From Pseudomonadota bacterium (GTDB lineage: Bacteria; Pseudomonadota; Gammaproteobacteria; Steroidobacterales; Steroidobacteraceae), in contig JAKADE010000055.1 of the NCBI GenBank assembly GCA_021820785.1, positions 1 through 11,274 on the forward strand: a DNA stretch of 11,274 bases, written 5' to 3'. The notes under the pieces are model-generated. The model made no database searches and was not told the origin of the DNA. It saw nothing but the letters and a program-made list of their open reading frames with translations. Both the position numbers and the translations under genes were made by a program. Shown here piece by piece: positions 1 through 6,412 of this stretch. Each line of letters starts with the position of its first letter. Positions within the stretch are counted from its first letter, which is position 1.

Positions 1-3
1 AGT

Positions 4-1308
4 ATGCGGTTTCACAGTACCCGCGATCAGCGGCTGACGGCCGGATTCGGCGCAGCGCTCGAGCAGGGCCTGGCCCCGGACGGGGGGCTGTATGTGCCGG
101 AGGCATGGCCACCGGCGGATCTCGATGAGCTGCGCGCGGCGCCCGGTCTGGCCGCCCTGGCGCAGCGCCTGATCGGGCCGTTCGCCGCCGGTGATGCGCT
201 CGGGGAGGAGCTCGGGCGGATCTGCGCCGAAGCGTTCAACTTTCCGGCGCCGGTGGTGCCCCTCGACGGTGAGCGGCTCGGCGTGCTCGAGCTGTTTCAC
301 GGTCCGACGGCGGCGTTCAAGGATTTCGGGGCGCGCTTTCTGGCAGCATGCCTGACGCGGCTGCGCGCCGGGGCGGGGCGCCCGCTGACCATTCTCGTGG
401 CCACCTCCGGGGATACCGGTGGGGCGGTCGCGGCGGCATTTCATGGCCGCCCGGGCGTCGAGGTCATCGTGCTGTTCCCGCGCGGCCTGGTGTCCCCGAC
501 GCAACAGCAGCAGCTGACCTGCTGGGGCGGCAACGTGCGCTCCTTCGCCGTGCGCGGCACCTTCGATGATTGCCAGCGACTGGTGAAGCAGGCGTTTCTC
601 GACGAGCAGCTGCGCGCCACGCGCGCGCTGTCCTCGGCCAACAGCATCAACCTCGGGCGCCTGCTGCCCCAGACCGTGTACTACGCGGCGAGCAGCCTGG
701 CGCTCGCCGGGCCGCAGGGCAAGCCGGTTTCCTACATCATTCCGAGCGGCAACCTCGGCAATGCCGTCGCCTGCATCTGGGCGCGGCGCCTCGGGCTGCC
801 GATCGGCGAGGTGGTGCTGGCGCACAACGCCAACCGGACCGTGCCGGACTTCCTCGCCGACGGGCAGTGGCAGCCGCGTGCGAGTATCGCGACGCTGGCC
901 TCGGCGATGGACGTGGGCAATCCGAGCAATATGGAGCGGCTGCGGGCGCTGTATCCGCAGATCGAGGCGCTGCGGCAGGCGGTCAGTGCCTGCTCGGTCG
1001 ATGACGAGGCGATCCGGGCCCGCATCGCCGGGGACTACCGCCGCCTCGGGCGTATCTGGTGTCCGCACACGGCGGTGGCCGCAGAGGCCTACGCCCGGCT
1101 ACCCGAGGAGCGCCGGCGTGCCGGACACTGGGTGCTGGTCGGTACGGCCCACCCGGCGAAATTCCGCGAGATCATCGAGCCGCTGATCGGGCGGGAGGTG
1201 CCGCTGCCGCCGGCGCTGTCCGAACTGTTCGCGCGGGCGAGCGTGTTCGAGGAAATCGACGCCGATCTGGCCTCGCTGCGGGCTGCGCTGGCGGATGAGT
1301 CGATTTAG
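4..1308 (+). CDS. thrC: Threonine synthase
   Basis: This PLP enzyme converts O-phospho-L-homoserine and water to L-threonine and phosphate, the last step of threonine synthesis in the cytoplasm. The 434-residue length matches the E. coli-type family (about 430). The N-terminus MRFHSTRD resembles the usual start of the family, so the ATG at position 4 is probably genuine, although its ribosome binding site lies outside the window. The PLP-binding lysine is K106 in HGPTAAFKDFGARF. SGDTGG at about 135-140 and PSGNLGN at 247-253 are the conserved substrate and cofactor phosphate loops, and the family motif ANSINLGRLLPQ is present near 212. TAHPAKF near the C-terminus is also typical. Its stop overlaps the start of the NERD gene, suggesting co-transcription. 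Upstream threonine genes (homoserine dehydrogenase, homoserine kinase) may lie to the left but cannot be seen. Confidence 0.97.
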   Translation: MRFHSTRDQRLTAGFGAALEQGLAPDGGLYVPEAWPPADLDELRAAPGLAALAQRLIGPFAAGDALGEELGRICAEAFNFPAPVVPLDGERLGVLELFHGPTAAFKDFGARFLAACLTRLRAGAGRPLTILVATSGDTGGAVAAAFHGRPGVEVIVLFPRGLVSPTQQQQLTCWGGNVRSFAVRGTFDDCQRLVKQAFLDEQLRATRALSSANSINLGRLLPQTVYYAASSLALAGPQGKPVSYIIPSGNLGNAVACIWARRLGLPIGEVVLAHNANRTVPDFLADGQWQPRASIATLASAMDVGNPSNMERLRALYPQIEALRQAVSACSVDDEAIRARIAGDYRRLGRIWCPHTAVAAEAYARLPEERRRAGHWVLVGTAHPAKFREIIEPLIGREVPLPPALSELFARASVFEEIDADLASLRAALADESI

Positions 1309-1915
1309 CATGGGACCGATGGGATCGACTCTGCATCAACCCTGGGTGCCGTGGGTGCTGCTCGGGATCGTTGCGGCCCTGATCATTGCGGTCGTCTGGC
1401 TGGTGCGCTGGTATCGGCGCCGGCGCGCGCGGCGCGCGCTGCAGTCGGCCGTCGCCGCGGCGGGCATGGAGCACTTGATCGACATGGCCGTTCCCGACGG
1501 CATGGGCGGCAGCTACCACGTCGACTTCCTGCTGCTCAGTGTGCACGGCATTCTCATCGTGGACGTGCGTCAGGTGCAGGGCAACATCTTCGGCGGCGAT
1601 CAGATGGCCGAGTGGACCGTCATGGACGGTCCGCACCGCTTCACGTTCGTGAACCCGCAGAGCGGGCTCTATGACCGCATCGCGGCCGTGAAGGCGATCG
1701 TCGGGGAGGTGCCGATCGAGGGCCGGGTGGTATTCACCCGCGAGGGCCGTTTCCCGAAGGGGCTGCCGAAGTGGACCGTCATGATCGATGAACTCGGCGC
1801 GGAATTTCCGCCCTTCGAAGCGGATGTCGCCGAGGCGATGCTCACGCACTACCGCGAAGCCTGGGATCGGCTGCGCGCCGCGGTGCGCCCGAGCGCCACA
1901 CCACACATGCGCTGA
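1295..1915 (+). CDS. Membrane-anchored NERD (nuclease-related) domain protein
   Basis: This is a 206-residue protein with one strong hydrophobic segment at about residues 17-40, followed by a basic RRRRARR patch. That pattern predicts a single N-terminal membrane anchor with the rest in the cytoplasm. Residues about 55-150 look like a NERD domain, a predicted PD-(D/E)xK-type nuclease fold: YHVDFLLLS (D77), GILIVDVRQVQG (D90, R92), a Trp at 107, then FVNPQSGLYDRI. The usual ExK motif reads DVR here, so catalytic activity is doubtful. Its ATG lies inside thrC and overlaps it by 14 bases, which suggests translational coupling. ATGs at 1310 and 1319 (M6, M9) are in frame; the GGATGAG before 1310 could serve as a ribosome binding site, so the true start is uncertain. 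The biological role is unknown; I recognise the domain, not a characterised gene. Confidence 0.8.
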   Translation: MSRFSMGPMGSTLHQPWVPWVLLGIVAALIIAVVWLVRWYRRRRARRALQSAVAAAGMEHLIDMAVPDGMGGSYHVDFLLLSVHGILIVDVRQVQGNIFGGDQMAEWTVMDGPHRFTFVNPQSGLYDRIAAVKAIVGEVPIEGRVVFTREGRFPKGLPKWTVMIDELGAEFPPFEADVAEAMLTHYREAWDRLRAAVRPSATPHMR

Positions 1916-1931
1916 GGCGGCCGCGGCGCGT

Positions 1932-3347
1932 TCAGCTGCGCCGGGCCCGCGCGTGATCGGCGAGCACGAGCGACACGCACGCGGTGAGCTTCTCGGCGTA
2001 CTCCAGGTGCAGGAACTCGTTCGGTCCGTGTGCATTGGCATGCGGGCCGAGCACCCCGGTGATGAAGAACTGCGTGGCAGGGAAGCGCTCCCCCAGCATG
2101 GCCATGAACGGGATGGTGCCACCGCAGCCGATGTGTACCGCGCCGCGGCCGTAGATCTGCTGCGACGCGGCATCGATCGATTTTTCCAGCCAGGGCGCGA
2201 AGGAGGGCGCATTCCAGCCGGACGTCGGGGTGCCGGGTGTGAAGCGCACCTGCGCGCCGTACGGCGGATCGTGCTCGAGCACGTCCTTCACCGCACGGGC
2301 TGCGCGCAGCGGCTCGCAGGTCGGCGGCAGGCGCAGCGAGAGTTTCAGCGTCAAGGCCGGCAGGAGCACATTGCCGGCCGACAGCGTCGGCGGCAGTCCG
2401 TCGGCACCGGTCACCGAGAGCGTGCTCTTCCAGCTGCTGTTGATCAGCAGTTCCACCGGATCGTCGCTGACGGCACGGACCCCCTGGGCCCAGGGCAGCT
2501 TGCCGGCGACCGAATCGCCGAGCACCGCCGCGGCGGTGCGCAGCTGCGCGAGGCGGTCCTCGGGGATGCTCACGGAGAGCTCGGCGGGCGTGAGCGATCC
2601 ATCGAGCGGGTTCTCGAGCCGCCCCAGCAGCTGCTCGACGATCCGGAACGGATTCGGAGCGATACCACTCGCCATCCCCGAATGCACCCCTTCCTCGAGC
2701 ACGCGCACGGTCAGCTCCCCGACCAGGTTGCCGCGCAGCGAGGTGGTGCACCAGAGCTGCTCGTAATTGCCGCACTCCGCATCCAGGCACACCACGAGAG
2801 ACGGCTCGCCGAGCGCATCGCCGAGCGTCGCGAGGTGCGCCGGCAGGTCGACGCTGCCGCTTTCCTCTGACGCCTCGATCAGCACGACGCAGCGGGCCAG
2901 TGCGACGCGCTGGGCTTTCAGGGCCGCAATCGCCGCGAGCGAGCTGAAGACCGCATAACCGTCATCAGCGGCACCGCGGCCGTACAGCTTGCCGTCGCGC
3001 AGCACCGGCTCCCAGGGACCGAGCCCCGGCTGCCAGCCGGTGAACTCCGGCTGCTTGTCGAGGTGCCCATAGAGCAGGACGCAGCCAGGCAGCTCGCCCG
3101 GCACGTCCACGAGCAGCACCGGCGTGCGTCCCGGCAGGCGCTTGATCTCGATCTTCATGCCGGGAATGTCCTGCGTCCGGCACCACTCGGCCATCAGCTG
3201 GATCGCGGCCTCCATGTGGCCGTGCTTCTCCCATTCGGGGTCGAACAGCGGTGACTTGTTCGGGATGCGAACGTAGGCGGCGAGCCGCTCGACGATGGAG
3301 CCGCGCCAGGCGGCGCCGATGTGTTCACGCAACGCTTTCAGATCCAC
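1932..3347 (-). CDS. M20 family metallopeptidase (dipeptidase/carboxypeptidase type)
   Basis: This is a cytoplasmic di-zinc peptidase of the M20 family, 471 residues from the GTG chosen here. The family signature is complete: YGHLDKQPE (H95 zinc ligand, D97), GRGAADDG (bridging Asp, D128), EASEESGS (E161 general base, E162 ligand), CLDAECG (D189), the dimerisation-domain histidine in GVHSGM (H222) and NAHGPNEF (H440 ligand). The protein therefore looks active. GTG at 3347 is preferred because GGGAGAGA lies just upstream, the protein then begins VDLKALREHI as relatives do, and a promoter lies at 3412-3440. The reading frame stays open upstream to an ATG at 3440 (502 residues), but that extra N-terminus is Arg-rich and not family-like. 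No signal peptide is seen. The gene converges on the NERD gene with only 16 bases between stops. The substrate is probably short peptides; the exact specificity cannot be read. Confidence 0.93.
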   Translation of the reverse strand: MDLKALREHIGAAWRGSIVERLAAYVRIPNKSPLFDPEWEKHGHMEAAIQLMAEWCRTQDIPGMKIEIKRLPGRTPVLLVDVPGELPGCVLLYGHLDKQPEFTGWQPGLGPWEPVLRDGKLYGRGAADDGYAVFSSLAAIAALKAQRVALARCVVLIEASEESGSVDLPAHLATLGDALGEPSLVVCLDAECGNYEQLWCTTSLRGNLVGELTVRVLEEGVHSGMASGIAPNPFRIVEQLLGRLENPLDGSLTPAELSVSIPEDRLAQLRTAAAVLGDSVAGKLPWAQGVRAVSDDPVELLINSSWKSTLSVTGADGLPPTLSAGNVLLPALTLKLSLRLPPTCEPLRAARAVKDVLEHDPPYGAQVRFTPGTPTSGWNAPSFAPWLEKSIDAASQQIYGRGAVHIGCGGTIPFMAMLGERFPATQFFITGVLGPHANAHGPNEFLHLEYAEKLTACVSLVLADHARARRS

Positions 3348-3351
3348 GCGT

Positions 3352-3359
3352 TCTCTCCC
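3352..3359 (-). promoter_or_regulatory. Ribosome binding site fixing the M20 peptidase GTG start
   Basis: On the minus strand this reads GGGAGAGA, a strong Shine-Dalgarno match ending 4 bases before GTG at 3347 (7 bases from the GGGAG core). No comparable site precedes the upstream in-frame ATGs at 3413 or 3440. It is the main reason for the shorter gene model. Confidence 0.7.
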
Positions 3360-3411
3360 GGAAAGTATGTGCACGGTGCGCCGCCAGGGCCGCGCCGTGC
3401 GCGAAAGGACC

Positions 3412-3440
3412 ATTATGGTAATCGCCGCCCGCGGGTGCAA
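3412..3440 (-). promoter_or_regulatory. Putative sigma-70 promoter of the M20 peptidase gene
   Basis: On the minus strand TTGCAC (3440-3435) is followed after exactly 17 bases by CATAAT (3417-3412), five of six matches to the -10 consensus; the -35 shares TTG only. Transcription would begin near 3405 and give a leader of roughly 58 bases before the GTG at 3347. The promoter overlaps the alternative long-form start codons, which argues against them. This is seen by eye and not experimentally supported. Confidence 0.45.
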
Positions 3441-3860
3441 GGCGCGGATTGCGCGGCGCGGACGGACGAAATGTCAGCAAAATCCGCACCCTGCGCGAAC
3501 GGAATATTCGCAACGGGCGTCGGAGCGTGAAAAATTGGTCTTATTGCATTGGACCTGCTTTGGTTCTAGCCTGCCACGCACTCTATTGTTCAGGTCAATG
3601 ACAACACTGACATGACATAACGATATCTGCGGGGGGATGGGTTGGCCGGATCGCGTTCTGGCGCTGCAGGAGCGCTGGGCAGAGCGGTGCGGCGGCCCGG
3701 ATGACGTCACGGTGATCACGCGGAACGACCGTGTCTGGATCAATCGATCCGGCGCGAGTGGGCCGTGTGCGGCGGCGCGGGCGCGGGCCCGGGCCGCCGG
3801 TTCGGCCGAGTGTTGACGCAACCGCCGGCATGACCGGCATTCCCTCCAAGAGGTATCGCG
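3441..3860. other. Divergent intergenic region, M20 peptidase / chitinase
   Basis: This leader region lies between divergent genes. The part at about 3530-3625 is less GC-rich than its surroundings and probably holds the chitinase promoter, though I could not pick convincing -35/-10 boxes. It contains a TGAC-repeat cluster (3594-3617), a 59-codon open frame (3637-3816) and stacked palindromes (3702-3719). The final bases supply AAGAGG at 3848-3853, a good ribosome binding site 7 bases before the chitinase ATG. Confidence 0.5.
3637..3816 (+). CDS. Possible small hypothetical protein (59 aa)
   Basis: This is an ATG-to-TGA frame of 59 codons in the chitinase leader, beginning MGWPDRVLALQERW and containing GGPDDVTVITRNDRVWINR, then an Ala/Arg-rich tail. 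Third codon positions are mostly G or C, as in the real genes here, which is the main argument for coding. A run of six G directly abuts the ATG, which is poor spacing for a ribosome binding site. It ends 44 bases before the chitinase ATG. I recognise no family and there is no signal peptide. It may equally be a chance frame in GC-rich leader DNA. Confidence 0.25.
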   Translation: MGWPDRVLALQERWAERCGGPDDVTVITRNDRVWINRSGASGPCAAARARARAAGSAEC

Positions 3861-5435
3861 ATGACTGTGAATCAAAGAAGCATCCGCACGCGGCTTGCCG
3901 TGCGAAGTGCGATGGGCATCACGTTGACCGTGGGAGTCCTGGCGTTTCTGCCGTTGAAGGCGGCGCACGCGCAATCGTGTGTGGCCTGGAGCGACACGAA
4001 TACCACGTACACGAGCGGCGAGGTGGTGACCTACAGCGGCTCGACGTACACCGCAACGCAAACTTTCACCAATGCGGCAGGGGCGGGCTGGGAGCCGCCG
4101 AACGTGCCGGCACTGTGGACGCCAGGCGGGTCGTGCAGTTCGCCAAGTCCCACCCCGACGCCCACCCCGACACCCACACCCACACCCACACCGACTCCTA
4201 CGCCCACTCCGACGCCGACCCCCAGTCCCTCCGGCAGCTGCGCCGCGGCGTGGGACCCCTCGACGGCGTACACCCAGGGTGAGGAGGTCAGCGAGTCCGG
4301 CATCAATTACCAGGCGAACTGGTGGACGCAGGGTAACGACCCGGCGAGCAACAGCGGGCCGTCGGGCAGCGGTGAGCCGTGGACGTCGCTCGGTGCCTGC
4401 AGCGCATCGCCCACACCCACCCCTACACCGACCCCGACGCCGACGCCGACTCCGACTCCGACTCCAACGCCCTCTCCGGCGCCGAGCGGTCTGCTGTTCA
4501 GTCCCTACAAGGACGTGACCATCAACCTCAACTGGAATACCGACGTGATGCAGACGGCGGTGACCGGTTCGGACATTCCGGTGGTCGGTCCCGGCAGTCT
4601 GGTGTCCGATGACGTGCCGAACCTCGGCGCCATCACCCTGGCGTTTGCCACCGGGGAGTGCGGCAGCGAGAACTGGGGCGGGGTGGCCGGTAGTGCGTTC
4701 GCGGCGGCCAATATCCAGTCACTGGTCAATGCCGGCATCCAGTACGTCGTCTCGACGGGCGGACAGGCCGGGACGTTCACCTGCAGCACCAATGCCGGCA
4801 TGCAGACCTTCCTGTCGCGCTACATGAGTGCGGACATGGTCGGCGTCGACTACGACATCGAGGGCGGACAGACCCAGGCCGAAATTGACGATCTGGTGAA
4901 TGAGTCCGTCTACGCCCAGTCGCTGTACCCGTATCTGCGCTTCTCGTTCACGCTGGCGACGCTTGCGGCCTCGGACGGCAGCTACGGCGGTGTCAATTCG
5001 CTCGGCAACGAGGTGATGCAGGCCGTGCTCGGCTCGGGATTGAAGAATTACACCATCAACCTGATGGTCATGGACTACGGTGCGCCGTCGTCCGGCGTCT
5101 GCGTGGTCGTGAACGGCTCCTGTGAGATGGGTCAATCGGCCATCCAGGCGGTAGAGAACCTCGAGCACACCTACGGCGTACCGGCGAGCAAGATCGAGGT
5201 GACCCCGATGATCGGAGTGAACGACGTGAACACCGAGACGTTCACGCTCGCGGACGTTGATACCGTGGTGAGCTACGCGGTCAGCAACGGGCTGGCGGGC
5301 GTGCACTTCTGGTCGCTCGATCGCGATACCCCGTGTCCGAGTGCGAGCAGCACCGCTTCACCGACCTGCAATTCGGTGAGTGGCAGCACGAGCCTCGAGT
5401 ACACGGACCGGTTCGTGACCGATCTGGGACGGTAA
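3861..5435 (+). CDS. Secreted GH18 chitinase-like protein with two CBM5/12 modules
   Basis: This is a 524-residue exported protein, probably cleaving or binding chitin outside the cell. A signal peptide with a basic start and hydrophobic core ends at AHA|QS (residues 37/38). Module 1 (about 40-92) reads like the CBM5/12 subtype with [12 protein letters not shown] Ser/Thr-Pro linker follows at 93-126. Module 2 (127-180) is the classical CBM5/12 with [12 protein letters not shown] and GEPWTSLG. A second Thr-Pro linker spans about 181-208. The remaining 209-524 form a GH18 barrel with catalytic motif [11 protein letters not shown]330, D332 and the proton donor E334 are present, but the first Asp of DxxDxDxE is Val327. 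Further barrel strands include INLMVMDYG and [10 protein letters not shown]. Each CBM is bounded by a Cys pair (C40/C92, C127/C180), consistent with disulfides. AAGAGG 7 bases upstream supports the ATG. A strong hairpin follows the gene. Confidence 0.9.
   Translation: MTVNQRSIRTRLAVRSAMGITLTVGVLAFLPLKAAHAQSCVAWSDTNTTYTSGEVVTYSGSTYTATQTFTNAAGAGWEPPNVPALWTPGGSCSSPSPTPTPTPTPTPTPTPTPTPTPTPTPSPSGSCAAAWDPSTAYTQGEEVSESGINYQANWWTQGNDPASNSGPSGSGEPWTSLGACSASPTPTPTPTPTPTPTPTPTPTPSPAPSGLLFSPYKDVTINLNWNTDVMQTAVTGSDIPVVGPGSLVSDDVPNLGAITLAFATGECGSENWGGVAGSAFAAANIQSLVNAGIQYVVSTGGQAGTFTCSTNAGMQTFLSRYMSADMVGVDYDIEGGQTQAEIDDLVNESVYAQSLYPYLRFSFTLATLAASDGSYGGVNSLGNEVMQAVLGSGLKNYTINLMVMDYGAPSSGVCVVVNGSCEMGQSAIQAVENLEHTYGVPASKIEVTPMIGVNDVNTETFTLADVDTVVSYAVSNGLAGVHFWSLDRDTPCPSASSTASPTCNSVSGSTSLEYTDRFVTDLGR
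4143..4232 (+). repeat. Hexanucleotide-type repeat encoding Thr-Pro linker 1
   Basis: This is a low-complexity CCNACN repeat encoding about fourteen Thr-Pro pairs between the two chitin-binding modules. A central part is a pure run of the CCCACA unit, while the flanks use other synonymous codons. The unit is six bases, so gain or loss of units keeps the reading frame and only changes linker length. Such Thr-Pro linkers are common flexible spacers in secreted glycanases. Confidence 0.85.
4407..4484 (+). repeat. Hexanucleotide-type repeat encoding Thr-Pro linker 2
   Basis: This is the second CCNACN tract, encoding about eleven Thr-Pro pairs and then SPAPSG, between chitin-binding module 2 and the GH18 barrel. 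The amino-acid sequence nearly repeats linker 1, but the codons differ (here richer in CCGACG and CCGACT). The two tracts are therefore not a recent DNA duplication. Confidence 0.85.
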
Positions 5436-5444
5436 GCGGGCAGG

Positions 5445-5475
5445 CGAGGTCCGGCGGCCCGGCCGCCGGACCTCG
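5445..5475. terminator. Perfect GC hairpin between convergent genes
   Basis: A perfect 14-bp inverted repeat (CGAGGTCCGGCGGC and its complement) surrounds a 3-base loop CCG. It starts 9 bases after the chitinase stop and ends 21 bases before the end of the opposing oxygenase gene. It could fold on either strand and probably acts as a bidirectional transcript end or barrier. No U tract follows on either side, so classical intrinsic termination is not certain. Confidence 0.65.
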
Positions 5476-5496
5476 GCAGGAGAATCCGATGGCAGG

Positions 5497-6363
5497 TCAT
5501 GAGGCCGCGTAGCGGCGCTGACGCATCCACTTGGTGGCGATCCACTTCTCCCCGGAGAGCACCGGCAGTCCACCGTGCAGCGTGAGGGGGTCGAGTTGAC
5601 CGAGACTGTTGCAGTACTCGAAATACACTGCGGCGCCCTTGCGCGGCGTCACCGTGAGATTCAGCTCCGGGAACACCGTTCCGCCGCCGGCGGCAACGTC
5701 GTTGAGGTACATCACCAGGCTCGACACGCGCTGGCCGCCGATGGCCATCGCGGCGCCGCTGCCGGGGTCCTCCGGCGGGAAATAGTCGAAATGCGGGGTG
5801 TATTGGCCGCCTTCGCGGTAACGCAGAATCTGCAGCCCTTCGCCGCTCTCGAGCGGCCAGTTCATCAGCGCGGCGATGCGCTGGTCGAGGCGGGCGATGA
5901 AAGGGTCGGCATTGAGGGGAAAGTAGGTCCCGTCGCTGCTGCGGTCGGGAATGATCTCGTGGGTCCCGCTCTGCGGGTCGACCGTCGTGGAGCGCTGCAG
6001 CCGGGGTGCACAGCGCGCGATGAGTTCGTCGCACTCGTCTGCAGCGAGCACGTCGTCGAATATGACAACAACCGGTCTTTCGAGACGCATCGAGACGGTA
6101 ACCGTACGGTCTGCGGCGACGATGCGGTTGCTTCGTGCAATGCGCGCAGGCTCGGGGCGATAGGTTCCAGCGACCGATGTGGCTGCGGTGGTGCCGGACT
6201 GTACCACCGCCTCCCGTGCGTCTCGTGGATCGAATCCTTCGCGCACCATATCGGCGATCATGGACTCGGCGCTGCAGCCGCGAGCGATATTTTGCGCGAT
6301 CCACGCCCGCCATTGCGGAGTCAGATCTTTGCGGTTACGCGGAGTGCTCATCATTCGGAACAT
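5497..6363 (-). CDS. 2OG-Fe(II) oxygenase, prolyl 4-hydroxylase-like
   Basis: This is a 288-residue protein with a C-terminal prolyl 4-hydroxylase-type dioxygenase domain (about 95-285) that would use O2, Fe(II) and 2-oxoglutarate. The iron ligands are H191 and D193 in YTPHFDYF and H263 in LTLHGGLP. K273 in GEKWIATKW would bind 2-oxoglutarate. GGQRVSSLVMYLND and GGGTVFPEL are the typical barrel strands, so the enzyme looks intact. Residues about 15-55 form a short helical UBA-like segment (IAQNIARGCSAESMIADMV) often seen in bacterial relatives. There is no signal peptide, so it acts in the cytoplasm. The target protein is not known; some bacterial homologues hydroxylate elongation factor Tu, but nothing here shows that. 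No ribosome binding site precedes M1, M4 or M5, so the start is uncertain by a few codons and the mRNA may be almost leaderless. Confidence 0.92.
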   Translation of the reverse strand: MFRMMSTPRNRKDLTPQWRAWIAQNIARGCSAESMIADMVREGFDPRDAREAVVQSGTTAATSVAGTYRPEPARIARSNRIVAADRTVTVSMRLERPVVVIFDDVLAADECDELIARCAPRLQRSTTVDPQSGTHEIIPDRSSDGTYFPLNADPFIARLDQRIAALMNWPLESGEGLQILRYREGGQYTPHFDYFPPEDPGSGAAMAIGGQRVSSLVMYLNDVAAGGGTVFPELNLTVTPRKGAAVYFEYCNSLGQLDPLTLHGGLPVLSGEKWIATKWMRQRRYAAS

Positions 6364-6368
6364 GCCGT

Positions 6369-6382
6369 TTGAGGAAGATCAA
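6369..6382. promoter_or_regulatory. FNR/Anr-like palindrome at the oxygenase promoter
   Basis: The sequence TTGAGGAAGATCAA matches the FNR/Anr consensus TTGATNNNNATCAA in nine of ten defined positions. It lies 6 bases upstream of the oxygenase ATG at 6363 and directly downstream of the putative -10 box. A regulator bound there would cover the transcription start and most likely repress. Single sites of this length can occur by chance. Confidence 0.35.
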
Positions 6383-6412
6383 AACATGTCACAAATGACG
6401 GGGCGCCGTCAA
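6383..6412 (-). promoter_or_regulatory. Putative promoter of the 2OG-Fe(II) oxygenase gene
   Basis: On the minus strand TTGACG (6412-6407; five of six to the -35 consensus) is followed after 18 bases by CATGTT (6388-6383; three of six to the -10 consensus). Transcription would start near 6376, leaving only about a dozen bases before the ATG at 6363. That fits the absence of a ribosome binding site. The -10 is weak, so confidence is limited. Confidence 0.35.

Noticed and set aside
1909..1937. Short inverted repeat GCTGA/TCAGC at the NERD/M20 junction as a terminator
   Set aside because: The stem is only 5 bp with a 16-base or longer loop and it includes the stop codons; too weak to call.
1172..2212. 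346-codon minus-strand frame over the NERD gene and M20 end
   Set aside because: It is antisense to the NERD gene and overlaps the M20 gene in another frame; the product is His/Arg-rich without a domain.
1849..2870. Long alternative frames on both strands inside the M20 gene
   Set aside because: They are shadows of the conserved M20 frame, whose catalytic motifs are all present.
4031..4306. Minus-strand frame with a Gly-Val repeat
   Set aside because: It is only the complement of the Thr-Pro linker repeat in the chitinase gene.
4143..4484. Possible CRISPR-like or tandem-repeat array
   Set aside because: There are no spacers and the two tracts are in-frame low-complexity codons within one gene.
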